DNA from: UBA1672 sp964587815
GTDB lineage: Bacteria; Pseudomonadota; Alphaproteobacteria; Micavibrionales; Micavibrionaceae
DNA: 64,000 nt
NCBI GenBank assembly: GCA_964587815.1
Contig: CAZPMH010000008.1
Location: forward strand, 1-64,000
Direction of reading: 5' to 3'
A program made the position numbers and the translations under genes. Shown here piece after piece: positions 1-8,636 of this stretch; positions within the stretch are counted from its first letter, which is position 1; each line of letters opens with the position of its first letter. Below the pieces are notes generated by a model that saw only the letters and a list, made by a program, of their open reading frames with translations, did not search any database and had not been told where the DNA came from.

Positions 1-1
1 G

Positions 2-265
2 ATGGCGGGCATGTATCACGGCCTTCGCGAAAATAAAATTTCAAGCTATGAAGAGCTTATGGAATATCGTGCGCCGCTTTGTACGGATTTTGACGAGGCG
101 GTTGAAAAATTCCAAGGCTCACAATTAATGCAAAGACTTTTCGGCCCACGCCTTCATGCCGCTGTTCTTGATCATGCAAACGCGCCCGAGCGTCATTGCG
201 AAGAAGCGTGGAGTGTTTCAGAACAGGATGTAGCCTTAGAGGAAGAAGCAAGCGCGCCCCTCTAA
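2..265 (+). CDS. C-terminal fragment of an unidentified protein
   Basis: An open frame of 87 residues begins at the second base of the window and ends with a normal stop, so it is probably the tail of a gene that starts to the left. It is rich in charged residues and ends in an acidic, glutamate-rich tail. I do not recognise the family; a vague similarity in layout to the C-terminal end of glutamine-synthetase-like proteins is not strong enough to use. It converges on pdxT with a gap of seven bases. Confidence 0.55.
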   Translation: MAGMYHGLRENKISSYEELMEYRAPLCTDFDEAVEKFQGSQLMQRLFGPRLHAAVLDHANAPERHCEEAWSVSEQDVALEEEASAPL

Positions 266-272
266 ATTTTTG

Positions 273-836
273 TTATTCAACCATCTCATCAATAAAGTAT
301 TTATGCATCGGCGATGGGTATTGCATGGTGAGCTCAGGGTGGAAGGTTGTGGCCATAACGTGGCCTTTTTTCACCCATACGGGCGTCCCCTCATGCTCAG
401 CCAGCACATCCAAATCACCCTTCAGGTTTTCAATGACAGGCGCGCGGATGAAGGAGACGGTATAGCCATCAATTTCGGCGTGGTGGCTGTCGAGTTGGCG
501 GCCGTAGCCGTTCCTCTCGACACGGATTGGCAGCATTGCAAAGGCGCGCTGTTCAGGGTTCACAACTTTTTCAGCCAGCAGAATAGATCCTGCGCAGATG
601 CCCCATGTCGGCTTTGACTGGAATGTGCTGAACAAGACTTCCCACAGGCCGAAATTTTCAATGAGTTTGAGCATGGTTGTGCTTTCGCCCCCCGGCAGGA
701 TCAGCGCGTCAACCGCCTCAATTTGAGCCGCGGTCTTGACAGGACGATACTCTGCGCCGCACGCCTCAATGTGGCTTTTGTGCGGTTCAACCGCGCCTTG
801 TAGTGCCAACACACCGATAATTTTTTTATCGCTCAT
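273..836 (-). CDS. pdxT: pyridoxal 5'-phosphate synthase glutaminase subunit PdxT
   Basis: The 187-residue product has the normal length and motifs of PdxT, a class I (triad) glutamine amidotransferase. It releases ammonia from glutamine for the PdxS subunit, which makes pyridoxal 5'-phosphate from pentose and triose phosphates. Visible are the oxyanion-strand motif PGGES (about residues 48-52), the nucleophile Cys81 in WGICAG, and the His166/Glu168 pair in FHPE. No pdxS is in the window; PdxT needs it, so it should lie elsewhere. Most proteobacteria use the PdxA/PdxJ route instead, so the gene is a mild taxonomic marker. The ATG start is clear. Confidence 0.93.
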   Translation of the reverse strand: MSDKKIIGVLALQGAVEPHKSHIEACGAEYRPVKTAAQIEAVDALILPGGESTTMLKLIENFGLWEVLFSTFQSKPTWGICAGSILLAEKVVNPEQRAFAMLPIRVERNGYGRQLDSHHAEIDGYTVSFIRAPVIENLKGDLDVLAEHEGTPVWVKKGHVMATTFHPELTMQYPSPMHKYFIDEMVE

Positions 837-900
837 ATTCTCGTTCTTCTTTATATGTCTCGATACCCAAAAGATATTGCATATTCACCCTTAACAGTCT

Positions 901-2175
901 ATGGCTTTATGTATGACTGATACAAAAATTACTACTTTGCACAATGGTTTACGGGTTGTTACAGACCATGTTCCGAGTGTTGAAAGTGTTGCGATCGGCG
1001 TTTGGGTCGGTGTTGGAACGCGTAATGAAGACCTGACCTTTAACGGCGCGGCACATATGGTTGAACATATGCTCTTTAAGGGCACAGAAAAACGCGATGC
1101 GTTGGCGATTGCGGAAGAAATCGAGAATGTAGGCGGGCATATGAACGCCTACACCAGCCGCGAGATTACGAGTTATTATATTCATCTTTTGAAAGAGGAT
1201 CTTGCACTGGCTTTGGATGTGTTGGGTGATATCGTGCAGCACTCCACCATGCCTGATGATGAAGTTGAGCGCGAGCGCGGTGTTATTCTGCAAGAAATCG
1301 GCATGTGCCACGATACGCCCGATGATATTATTTTTGATAATTATTTTGAAACCGCTTACCCTGATCAGGCCTTTGGCGCGCCGATCTTAGGACGGAACGA
1401 TATTATCGAGAGTATGAGCCGTGACACGCTTATGGGTTATGTCGCGCAGCATTACACGCCAGAGAATATGGTGATTTGTGTGAGCGGGAATTTTGACGAA
1501 AATGCCTTACTCGCGCTGATTGAGTCTAAGTTTAATGCGCTTCCGAATTCGCAGAAGCACGCCATTGATGCCGCTCAGTATAAGGGCGGGGAGCATCGTG
1601 AGCAGCGTGATTTGGAACAAACGCATATTATTTTGGGCTTTCAAGGATGCGCGCGGACTAATGATGATTTTTACACGGCGCAATTATTATCGACCCTGAT
1701 GGGGGGCGGTATGTCGTCACGCCTGTTTCAGGAAATTCGTGAAAAGCGCGGCTTGGTTTATTCGACATACAGCTATCACAGTGCCTATAGCGATGACGGG
1801 CAGTTCGGTATTTATGCGGGCACAGGGCCTGATAAGTTGAAAGAGCTAATCCCCGTGGTGTGTGACGAGATTAAGAAAATTGCCTCAACAATTGAAGAGC
1901 ATGAGTTGGTTCGGGCGAAATCGCAACTGCGTTCTTCTATTTTGATGGCGCGCGAGTCGATGATGCGCCGCGCTGACCAGAATGCGAAATCTGTTCTCAT
2001 TCACGGAGAAATTCGTGAGCCTGCGGATATTATTCGTGATATTGAAGCGGTTGATATTGCAAGAATATCCCATGTTGCGGATACGATTTTCAATCGCACA
2101 CCGACATTGGCGGCACTTGGCCCGCTGGATAATCTTGAACATTTTGATGGTATAAAATCGCGATTGGCGGCTTAG
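901..2175 (+). CDS. M16 family zinc peptidase, mitochondrial-processing-peptidase-like
   Basis: A 424-residue protein with the inverted zinc motif HxxEH (His52, Glu55, His56 in AAHMVEHMLFKGT) that defines M16 peptidases, followed by an M16 C-terminal domain with the glycine-rich loop LMGGGMSSRLFQEIRE. Length and motifs fit the single-chain bacterial relatives of the mitochondrial processing peptidase beta subunit, common in Alphaproteobacteria. It is a cytosolic or periplasmic oligopeptidase; no signal peptide is seen. A second ATG at 913 is an equally good start, since neither has a strong ribosome binding site. The stop overlaps the convergent yqgE stop by four bases. Confidence 0.9.
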   Translation: MALCMTDTKITTLHNGLRVVTDHVPSVESVAIGVWVGVGTRNEDLTFNGAAHMVEHMLFKGTEKRDALAIAEEIENVGGHMNAYTSREITSYYIHLLKEDLALALDVLGDIVQHSTMPDDEVERERGVILQEIGMCHDTPDDIIFDNYFETAYPDQAFGAPILGRNDIIESMSRDTLMGYVAQHYTPENMVICVSGNFDENALLALIESKFNALPNSQKHAIDAAQYKGGEHREQRDLEQTHIILGFQGCARTNDDFYTAQLLSTLMGGGMSSRLFQEIREKRGLVYSTYSYHSAYSDDGQFGIYAGTGPDKLKELIPVVCDEIKKIASTIEEHELVRAKSQLRSSILMARESMMRRADQNAKSVLIHGEIREPADIIRDIEAVDIARISHVADTIFNRTPTLAALGPLDNLEHFDGIKSRLAA

Positions 2176-2756
2176 GCGGTGCCTGCTTCGGCGGATAGAA
2201 GACCGGGGTCAATGCCCATTTTGTTCACGGCTTTTTTCCATTTATCATCCGCACTTCCTTCGAAAATCAACTCAGGGTCAGGTTCCGTGACCAGCCATGC
2301 GTTTTGTTGAATTTCTGCCTCTAGCTGACCTGCATCCCAGCCCGCATAACCAAGGATGAAGAGGATGCCTTTTGGCCCTTGCCCCTTTGCAACCTCTTTC
2401 AGGGCATCAATTGTGCCCGTCACGCCATAGCTTGTGTTGACGGGCATGGTGTCAGGGCGTTTGAATTCACCTGAATGAAGAAGAAATCCACGCGCGGTTT
2501 CGACAGGGCCGCCACACATCACGGGGAAGTTCAGCGCCTCAAAATCGACCATAATGTCGGATTCGATTTTTAGCTGTTTGACAAGATCGTTGAATTCAAC
2601 GCCCGGAAGTTCATGATTAATCACCAAGCCCATCGCGCCGTTTTCATCATGTTCACAGATAAAAATAACAGCGCGATTAAAGCGCGGATCGCCCATATTG
2701 GGCATCGCGATAAGAAGTTTACCCTTTAAATAATGATCGACAATCTTTCTTGCCAT
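2172..2756 (-). CDS. yqgE: YqgE/AlgH family protein
   Basis: The 194-residue product matches the YqgE/AlgH (UPF0301, DUF179) family throughout: GKLLIAMPNMGDPRF near the N-terminus, then VIFICEHDENGAMGLVINH, CGGPVE and a late ILGYAGWDAGQLE motif. The family is widespread in proteobacteria; its molecular role is not firmly known, although AlgH was linked to alginate regulation in Pseudomonas. It lies 24 bases downstream of a glycosyltransferase on the same strand and may be cotranscribed with it. The ATG start is the only plausible one. Confidence 0.93.
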   Translation of the reverse strand: MARKIVDHYLKGKLLIAMPNMGDPRFNRAVIFICEHDENGAMGLVINHELPGVEFNDLVKQLKIESDIMVDFEALNFPVMCGGPVETARGFLLHSGEFKRPDTMPVNTSYGVTGTIDALKEVAKGQGPKGILFILGYAGWDAGQLEAEIQQNAWLVTEPDPELIFEGSADDKWKKAVNKMGIDPGLLSAEAGTA

Positions 2757-2780
2757 GCGTCTTGATCCTGCTATTTTTCT

Positions 2781-3890
2781 CTACTTCAAAACAATATCAT
2801 AAACATCGACTGTTTGCCTAACAATGTCGTGAATATTAAATTCTGATATAGCTTTGGCGCGGCTGTTGCGTTCCATCTCTTCTCGAAGCGCTCGATCATG
2901 GAGCATTTTCTTTATTGCTTCTGCCGTTGCCGCGGCGTCTTTGACAGGGACAAGCAGGCCGTTTTTGCCGTGATCTACGGCCTCGCGACAGCCGGGGTGG
3001 TCTGTGGTGATGATCGCCTTGCCTGATGCACAGGATTCGAGCAAAACGCGCGGGATGCCCTCACCGTAATAAGACGGATAGACAATTAGGGCTGATCGCG
3101 CCAAAATCTCGGGCATATTGGATACACGCCCGAGCCATTCCACGCCTGAGCCTTCCAACATGGCACGCATTTCTTGTTCTGTAATGGCACGCGGGTTGTG
3201 CGTGGTTGTTCCGCCTGCAATCTGGAATGTCGCCTCTATGTTTTGTGCTTTGAGTATTTTGGCGGCCTCGATAAAAACCGATACGCCCTTTTCTTTGACC
3301 AAACGGGTGGGCATTAAAACGATGGGTGTTTGATCAGTGGATTCGTGTGGAACATTAAAACGATCGAGATAGACGCCCGATCCTTTGATCAAAATTGATT
3401 TGTCTTGTTTTGCGTAGCCGCCTTCAACCAGTAAATCCAGATCATCCTGATTTTGAAAAATAAGTGTTGTGTTTTTTCTTTTCAAAATCGTTTTAAGCAG
3501 AAGGGACAAAGCGCGTCGTAGGTTTTTTGACTTGGCCGACTCATCGCGGAAGATATAGCCGAGCCCCGCGAGTGTAAAAATTTTGGCCTTGTTTTTGAAA
3601 CCGAAAGCAGCGATTCCGGTCAAAAAACTATATTTCAGCGTGATGGAATGGATGATGTCGGGGTTTTCGTCTTTAATCGCCTTTTTGATGTCTTTAATCA
3701 TCGATAATGACGACAAAATGCCTATTTTTTTCGTGTTTTTTCCAATTTTGACGGTTTTAAATTCTTTTTCTTCACGATCTGCATTGATGAGGCCTAAAGT
3801 TACGTCATAGCCCTGCTCTTTTGCTTTTTCGGCGACCGCGAAACGGCTTTCCCAATCAGATGCGTCGAAAATGTAGAGGATTTTTTTCAT
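2781..3890 (-). CDS. GT4-type glycosyltransferase
   Basis: A 369-residue GT-B glycosyltransferase of group 1 (GT4). The C-terminal nucleotide-sugar domain has the EX7E motif (EGIPRVLLE) followed by ASGKAIITTDHPGCREAV, typical of retaining enzymes that build capsule, O-antigen or exopolysaccharide. The N-terminal part has the usual acceptor-domain start MKKILYIFDASDWESRFA. I place the start at the ATG at 3890 because it lies in an ATGA overlap with the upstream gene, implying translational coupling; a longer frame to 3983 would overlap that gene by about 100 bases. Its sugar donor and acceptor cannot be read from the sequence. Confidence 0.87.
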   Translation of the reverse strand: MKKILYIFDASDWESRFAVAEKAKEQGYDVTLGLINADREEKEFKTVKIGKNTKKIGILSSLSMIKDIKKAIKDENPDIIHSITLKYSFLTGIAAFGFKNKAKIFTLAGLGYIFRDESAKSKNLRRALSLLLKTILKRKNTTLIFQNQDDLDLLVEGGYAKQDKSILIKGSGVYLDRFNVPHESTDQTPIVLMPTRLVKEKGVSVFIEAAKILKAQNIEATFQIAGGTTTHNPRAITEQEMRAMLEGSGVEWLGRVSNMPEILARSALIVYPSYYGEGIPRVLLESCASGKAIITTDHPGCREAVDHGKNGLLVPVKDAAATAEAIKKMLHDRALREEMERNSRAKAISEFNIHDIVRQTVDVYDIVLK

Positions 3891-5770
3891 GGCGTGCGCA
3901 CCTCTCTGTACCATTGTTGGAAGAGTAGCACAGCCCAAAGTTTTTGCGCGTGGTTTCCGCGTCCTTTTTTGTGCGCCTCCCATAGTTTTATAATGTGGCG
4001 ATAGTCGATCAGGTTTTGGCTTTTCAATTCATAGGGGTCGAGCAAATCTTCCGCCCAGTCTTTTAAATCGTTGCGCAGCCATTTCTGTACGGCAGGTATA
4101 GGCGCGCTACCCAACGTATTTGTAGCATTTTGCGTCGTGTGTTTTTGCAAAAGTTCGCGCAGAATAATTTTGTTCTTTTTATCTGCGATTTTTAATTCAA
4201 CGGGGAGTGACCACGCATATTCGTACAGAGCCTTATCATGAAAAGGGCTGTCTCCTATCGCATCAGCGGCATTTTCGTTCAGACCGCTCCAGTGCAGCAT
4301 GTTCTCTGCGAACGTTAAGCCTTCACATTGATTATCGGGATCGACCATCGGGATTTTGTCTTCGCGACCATCAATGACAAATTTTTTCGGTGTTTGCCAT
4401 GTGCTGATCATGCCTAGATACAGGTCGGCTTCGGTTTGTTTTTGGATAACATCCGCGAATTTATGCATGTCGGCGCCGTGATTTTGATTGCGGCTGAATA
4501 TATTCCAGTATTTCGGCGGGATAGCATGGATGATTTGCCCGAACGGTTTTCGCAAATTGGCCGGCATATTGTTGATGCTGTTCCAGTTTTTCAATGCCGC
4601 GAGATGAAGTTTATCACCGAACAGCGTTCCCGCTCCTGCCGATGATAATATACGTTCATCTTTAATCCTATTTCTTATAATGTGCTTGGTGAAACCGAAC
4701 GGATCCGCAACCGGCTGCCCCATATCCTGCGCGTAATCGGTTAAATCGTCGGGTAGCTTCGTACGATCCAGAATAATGTCTGAGTGATCCGTGCCTATTA
4801 CTTCTGCTATGAATCGGGCGTTTTCCGTTTGCGCACCATCATGTAAAGCCACTGTTTTGAGCGGCGTTTTAGCGTGCTTTTGTACGAGTGCGCAAAGCAA
4901 TGTATCGGCGATGTTGCCTGATAGAAAGGCCGCGGTTGGGGATGCCTTTTCTAAGTATTCATCCAAATAATTTTCTAAAGTTTTACATGCGTTTTCTTGG
5001 TTTTCCAGCTTTTGGCTATGTGCTTTTTCCAGCGCGTTTTTATGACGCCAGTATGGCTCGATCATGGTTTTTAAATCCTGACCGCCACGCACCAGTTCAA
5101 CATCGATGGATATAAAACAGCCCGGCGGAATCAGGACGGTTTTTTGGAAGATACAAAGCGGCGCGGGCACATGACCGAAGCGCATGTAGGATGTGAGGGC
5201 GGCGCGATCAATGTCGGGTGAAAAATCAGGGTGATGATGAAGCGCTTTTAAATCTGTTGCAAAGATGACCTGACTGCCCGCCCATGCGGCGAAAAGCGGC
5301 ATCTTGCCCATATGGTCGCGAACGAGGTAGAAGCCTTCCTTTTTGTGATCCCAAAGGGCGAGCGCGAATCGACCATCGATCTTGCTGAGTGTTGTTTCCA
5401 AACTCCATGTTTCAATCGCGGCGAGGAGTATTTCCACATCAGTTTCAGCGTCTTGATATTGTGGTGCCAGAGCCTTCTTAACCTGATGAATGTTGGTAAT
5501 TTCACCCGCAAAGTGGAGCGTGAAACGTTTTGACTGCGATTGCAAAGCATCGGCGAATGCAATGGGGTGATTGCGACATATCCAAGCCTCATTTTCAGGA
5601 CTTTGAGCCATGTTTTTGACATATCGCCTTAAAGCCTCACGATCCGGTCTCGGGTCAAAACTATAAAGGCCGACAACCGCATTTTCTGCCCTTTGGTTGC
5701 CTGATTTTTTTGATGCGTTCTTTTTGGACAAGACGTTTATACTCGCCGATATCTTGTTTTCATTGATCAA
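3887..5770 (-). CDS. degenerate asparagine synthetase paralogue (predicted pseudoenzyme)
   Basis: The 627-residue product aligns along its length with the intact asparagine synthetase at 10628-12583, sharing blocks such as DRAALTSYMRFGHVPAPL, ADMHKFADVIQKQTEAD and DLKDWAEDLLD. The catalytic features are gone. The N-terminal Met-Cys-Gly is replaced by an extension of about 30 residues and VVGLY; the SGGIDSS ATP-pyrophosphatase loop reads SGNIADT; the SGDGGDE motif reads SSAGAGT; the KxDRASM and KQGFSVP motifs are also lost. The frame is intact over 1.9 kb, so it is unlikely to be a decaying gene. It probably starts at a TTG (5770) with AGGGA upstream. It is coupled to the GT4 gene, suggesting a structural or regulatory role in glycan assembly. 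Confidence 0.85.
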   Translation of the reverse strand: MINENKISASINVLSKKNASKKSGNQRAENAVVGLYSFDPRPDREALRRYVKNMAQSPENEAWICRNHPIAFADALQSQSKRFTLHFAGEITNIHQVKKALAPQYQDAETDVEILLAAIETWSLETTLSKIDGRFALALWDHKKEGFYLVRDHMGKMPLFAAWAGSQVIFATDLKALHHHPDFSPDIDRAALTSYMRFGHVPAPLCIFQKTVLIPPGCFISIDVELVRGGQDLKTMIEPYWRHKNALEKAHSQKLENQENACKTLENYLDEYLEKASPTAAFLSGNIADTLLCALVQKHAKTPLKTVALHDGAQTENARFIAEVIGTDHSDIILDRTKLPDDLTDYAQDMGQPVADPFGFTKHIIRNRIKDERILSSAGAGTLFGDKLHLAALKNWNSINNMPANLRKPFGQIIHAIPPKYWNIFSRNQNHGADMHKFADVIQKQTEADLYLGMISTWQTPKKFVIDGREDKIPMVDPDNQCEGLTFAENMLHWSGLNENAADAIGDSPFHDKALYEYAWSLPVELKIADKKNKIILRELLQKHTTQNATNTLGSAPIPAVQKWLRNDLKDWAEDLLDPYELKSQNLIDYRHIIKLWEAHKKGRGNHAQKLWAVLLFQQWYREVRTP

Positions 5771-5834
5771 CCATCCTATTCCCTGCTAAATAACAGGGCA
5801 ATAGTTGGTGATGATAAAGATTGTTTTACTTTAA

Positions 5835-6113
5835 ATGAATATTGAATTGTTTATTTCCAAAAAAGGACTGCCTGTTTTTGCTTGTCATGGCCAGTTTGAC
5901 AAGGAAATCAGTCAGGTTGTTGTCACGGAAAGAACGGGGCAGTTGTTCATTATTTTCAAGCCTGATTTAGAAGTGCGGTTTATGAATTGTACAATTGAAC
6001 CGGAACTTTGCAAAAAGTTGAAAAATCAATTATTCTGTTCTTTAGGGTATTTTGAAGGAAAAAAGATGGTCGCGGCGGAATATGCTCGATTTATGGTCAG
6101 GCCTGAAAATTAA
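5835..6113 (+). CDS. hypothetical protein, 92 residues
   Basis: A small intact frame with no family I recognise. It is mixed alpha/beta in appearance, with three cysteines and no signal peptide or membrane segment. It lies divergently from the pseudo-asparagine-synthetase gene, 64 bases away, and is followed by another orphan on the same strand. No strong ribosome binding site precedes the ATG. Confidence 0.55.
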   Translation: MNIELFISKKGLPVFACHGQFDKEISQVVVTERTGQLFIIFKPDLEVRFMNCTIEPELCKKLKNQLFCSLGYFEGKKMVAAEYARFMVRPEN

Positions 6114-6187
6114 AAGTTTACCTGCCAAGCAATTTCAAAATTATCAGATTTTAGTGATAAAATAACGCAGTGGAAAAGGAATAAATA

Positions 6188-6790
6188 ATGTCAGATGCAG
6201 AACCAGAAGTAGATGTACCAGCGGCAGATTTGCCAGAGAGCGCGGTGACAGCCGTTGTTGAGGCAATTTCAGTGCCTGAAAGTGTGCATGTTGTCAATGA
6301 TGTCGAAGTCGCGACAGCCGTGGGTTCAGCGCAGAAACTTAGTAGCGATTCGATTTCTGATGCGGGACGCGCGGTCGAGCATATGGTTGCACAGGTGACA
6401 CGCGAAAATGATGCAGGCACCAGTTACAGCGCAGCAGAAAACGCACAGACTGAGAGCGGGTATCACGCTTTTGTCGGATCAGGCGAACAAAATGAGATTG
6501 TTGCGCAAAGTCATAATGTTGAAGCAAGTGCAGCCGCCGCCAGTGCTGAGGCAGCGGGTGCTGCAGCTTCGGCAATGGAGCGCATTGCGACCGTACAGAT
6601 TGCGGCTCAAGAAATTGCCGAGCGCACTGAATTTGCCGTTCAAGAAGTTGCAGATCGTACAGCCGCAGGTGTTCAGGAAGAGATTAAGGCTGTTCAAGCG
6701 GCCGCTGAAGACACAGGCGCACCTGCACAAGATCTGGAGAGCGAGTTGGTTGCTCAAGCCGAAATTGGCGCGCCGGGTCTTAAGGCTTAA
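6188..6790 (+). CDS. acidic alanine-rich hypothetical protein with predicted long helix
   Basis: The 200-residue product is very rich in Ala, Glu and Val. The stretch from about residue 110 to 180 has long runs of Ala with regularly spaced charged residues, as in a continuous helix or coiled coil; the N-terminal third looks disordered. There is no signal peptide or membrane segment. An AAAGGA-like ribosome binding site lies upstream of the ATG. A hairpin with a T-run follows 34 bases after the stop, so it seems to be a single-gene unit or the end of one. I cannot assign a function; phasin-like or scaffold roles are only guesses. Confidence 0.6.
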   Translation: MSDAEPEVDVPAADLPESAVTAVVEAISVPESVHVVNDVEVATAVGSAQKLSSDSISDAGRAVEHMVAQVTRENDAGTSYSAAENAQTESGYHAFVGSGEQNEIVAQSHNVEASAAAASAEAAGAAASAMERIATVQIAAQEIAERTEFAVQEVADRTAAGVQEEIKAVQAAAEDTGAPAQDLESELVAQAEIGAPGLKA

Positions 6791-6820
6791 TTGTCTTAAA
6801 ACAACACATTTAATTAAAAG

Positions 6821-6852
6821 AAGTACACGGGGCACTTGCTTCGTGTATTTTT
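6821..6852 (+). terminator. rho-independent terminator after the Ala-rich gene
   Basis: A nine-pair stem (6821-6829 with 6842-6850, one G-T pair) closes a 12-base loop. The 3' arm merges into a run of five T at 6848-6852. It sits 31 bases after the stop of the 6188-6790 gene. Confidence 0.55.
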
Positions 6853-6928
6853 GTTAAGGCTCTGTTCGTTGTCAGGCGTGATATTTGTCTGCTATGTTAA
6901 TTCTTCATACTAATTTTTGAGATGATTT

Positions 6929-7579
6929 ATGGATATTGATCTTCTGGTTACAGATAGTGGTGAGGCGGGCTTACTCAGCAGTGAGAATCTGGTGAAGAAA
7001 GCTGTCGGTATTTTATTTGATACAGACAACGGCACGATGTCATTAGAATTTGCCGATATGGATCATCTTGATTTGAATATCCCCGTAGAGTCAGAGTTCT
7101 TTGAAACATTAGATGCTAACGCGCAAATTCATTTAGGTGCCGTGATGGACGGAAAAATCGCGCAAGCCTACCAAGTGCCTTTGATGTTTTTAAACGACCC
7201 TTACCGCGCGGAGGCGTTTGAAAATGTTCAGCCGCCTACCCGCCCTTTGGCAGCGTTTTACTATTTCGTAAAAAACTGCCGTTTGGGTCAGCCCGTGCAT
7301 CGCGCCGATGCGGGTGATGAAGAGACTTCGGGCTGTATTTTAGGTGATAACGCGCCGTCTTCACTGGAATTTGCGAAACATCTGGCACGTCGCCATGGTA
7401 TGGAAGCCGCGCAACAGAAAGTCTCAACGCCGAATGCGCCGAACCTTGGAATGGGCGGCGGCGGATCATCAGGCGGTGGTGGTAACGTGTCTTCGGGGCG
7501 CGGTGGAATTAATAGCGGTTCCAACCATTATCGCGGCACGTATAAGCAGAATAAAAACAAAGATGATGACGAGCGATAA
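6929..7579 (+). CDS. hypothetical protein with glycine-rich C-terminal tail
   Basis: A 216-residue product of unknown family. Residues 1 to about 150 look like a compact alpha/beta domain. About residues 170-205 are low-complexity Gly/Ser/Asn, followed by a charged Lys/Asp/Glu end. The glycine-rich tail resembles flexible linkers or RNA-protein interaction tails but has no RGG repeats. No signal peptide is seen. It converges on mltG, with stops 15 bases apart. Confidence 0.6.
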   Translation: MDIDLLVTDSGEAGLLSSENLVKKAVGILFDTDNGTMSLEFADMDHLDLNIPVESEFFETLDANAQIHLGAVMDGKIAQAYQVPLMFLNDPYRAEAFENVQPPTRPLAAFYYFVKNCRLGQPVHRADAGDEETSGCILGDNAPSSLEFAKHLARRHGMEAAQQKVSTPNAPNLGMGGGGSSGGGGNVSSGRGGINSGSNHYRGTYKQNKNKDDDER

Positions 7580-7594
7580 AGCTGGTCTCTTGCC

Positions 7595-8611
7595 TTATTT
7601 AGATTCGTTCTGTTTTCTGATTTTGCGCCATTTTGCGACATTCGAATTATGCTCGGCCAGCGTCTTTCCGAAGGCGTGACCGCCTGTTCCATCAGCAACA
7701 AAGTAAATGTAGTCATGCTCTTCAGGGTTCAGGGCGGCGTTGATTGATGCGCGCCCGGGATTTGCGATCGGCCCTGGTGGAAGACCTGGATAGAGATACG
7801 TGTTGTAGGGCGAATCGATTTTCAAATCCTTTTTCAAGAGTCTGCGCCCAAGCGGGCCTTTGCCGTCATTTTGATGTTTGCCTTTATTGAGGGCGTAAAT
7901 CACGGTCGGATCAGTTTGCAAAGGCATGCCCTTACGCAGGCGGTTGATAAAGACGCCCGCGACACGCTTGCGCTCATCAGCAACGGCGGTTTCCTTCTCG
8001 ATGATGGAGGCGAGGATTAGGGCCTCTCTTTTGGTTTTGATCGGCAGGTTTTCGGCACGGTTTTCCCATTCCGTGTCGAGTGCGTTTTTCATGGCGGCAT
8101 GCATATAGTCCAAAACATCGGCGTTCGTGTTCGCTGTGGTATAGCTGTATGTTTCGGGCAGATAGCTTCCCTCGGGCAGCATCTCAACTTTTTCTTGTTT
8201 TAAATCTTTTGCGCTGAGCAGAATGCGGTCGATTTCAAAATTAGTGCGGCCCTCAGGGATCATGATTTGATATTGAACGATCGTTCCTTTTTCCAGCTTT
8301 TCCAGTACATCGATCATTGATATGCGCGGTTCGAATTCGTAATCGCCTGCTTTTATAGCCGCTGCTTTTCCCTTGGCTTGAGTCAGCAGAACGAAGATGC
8401 GTTTTGATTCGATGATGTTTTTGTGTTTAAGCAAATCCGCTATCCCGCCCAATGGTGCGCCGCGGGGGATGTTGACGAGGGTTTCTTCCTCTAGTGGCCC
8501 CGGTGCGCGTATTTTCTGAACGGCATAAAAGCCCGCCACTGCGGCAAGAACTGCGCCGAGCGTGATCATGATTGCAATCGTGCCCAAAATCCGTTTTGCA
8601 AAACCACTCAT
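7595..8611 (-). CDS. mltG: endolytic murein transglycosylase MltG
   Basis: A 338-residue YceG-family protein. An N-terminal membrane anchor (about residues 7-31) precedes a LysM-like region and the catalytic domain. The hallmark ILASIIEKETAVADER contains the essential glutamate, followed by VFINRLRKGMPLQTDPTV and the late LYPGLPPGPIANPG block. MltG cleaves nascent peptidoglycan strands at the outer face of the inner membrane and so limits glycan length. It lies 25 bases downstream of fabF; the acpP-fabF-mltG order is common in Alphaproteobacteria and points to one operon. Confidence 0.95.
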   Translation of the reverse strand: MSGFAKRILGTIAIMITLGAVLAAVAGFYAVQKIRAPGPLEEETLVNIPRGAPLGGIADLLKHKNIIESKRIFVLLTQAKGKAAAIKAGDYEFEPRISMIDVLEKLEKGTIVQYQIMIPEGRTNFEIDRILLSAKDLKQEKVEMLPEGSYLPETYSYTTANTNADVLDYMHAAMKNALDTEWENRAENLPIKTKREALILASIIEKETAVADERKRVAGVFINRLRKGMPLQTDPTVIYALNKGKHQNDGKGPLGRRLLKKDLKIDSPYNTYLYPGLPPGPIANPGRASINAALNPEEHDYIYFVADGTGGHAFGKTLAEHNSNVAKWRKIRKQNESK

Positions 8612-8636
8612 TGTCTTTCCCCTAAACTCGTTTTGC

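Noticed and set aside
2..265. Glutamine synthetase C-terminus
   Set aside because: The resemblance is limited to general composition and helix pattern; no diagnostic motif is in the visible part.
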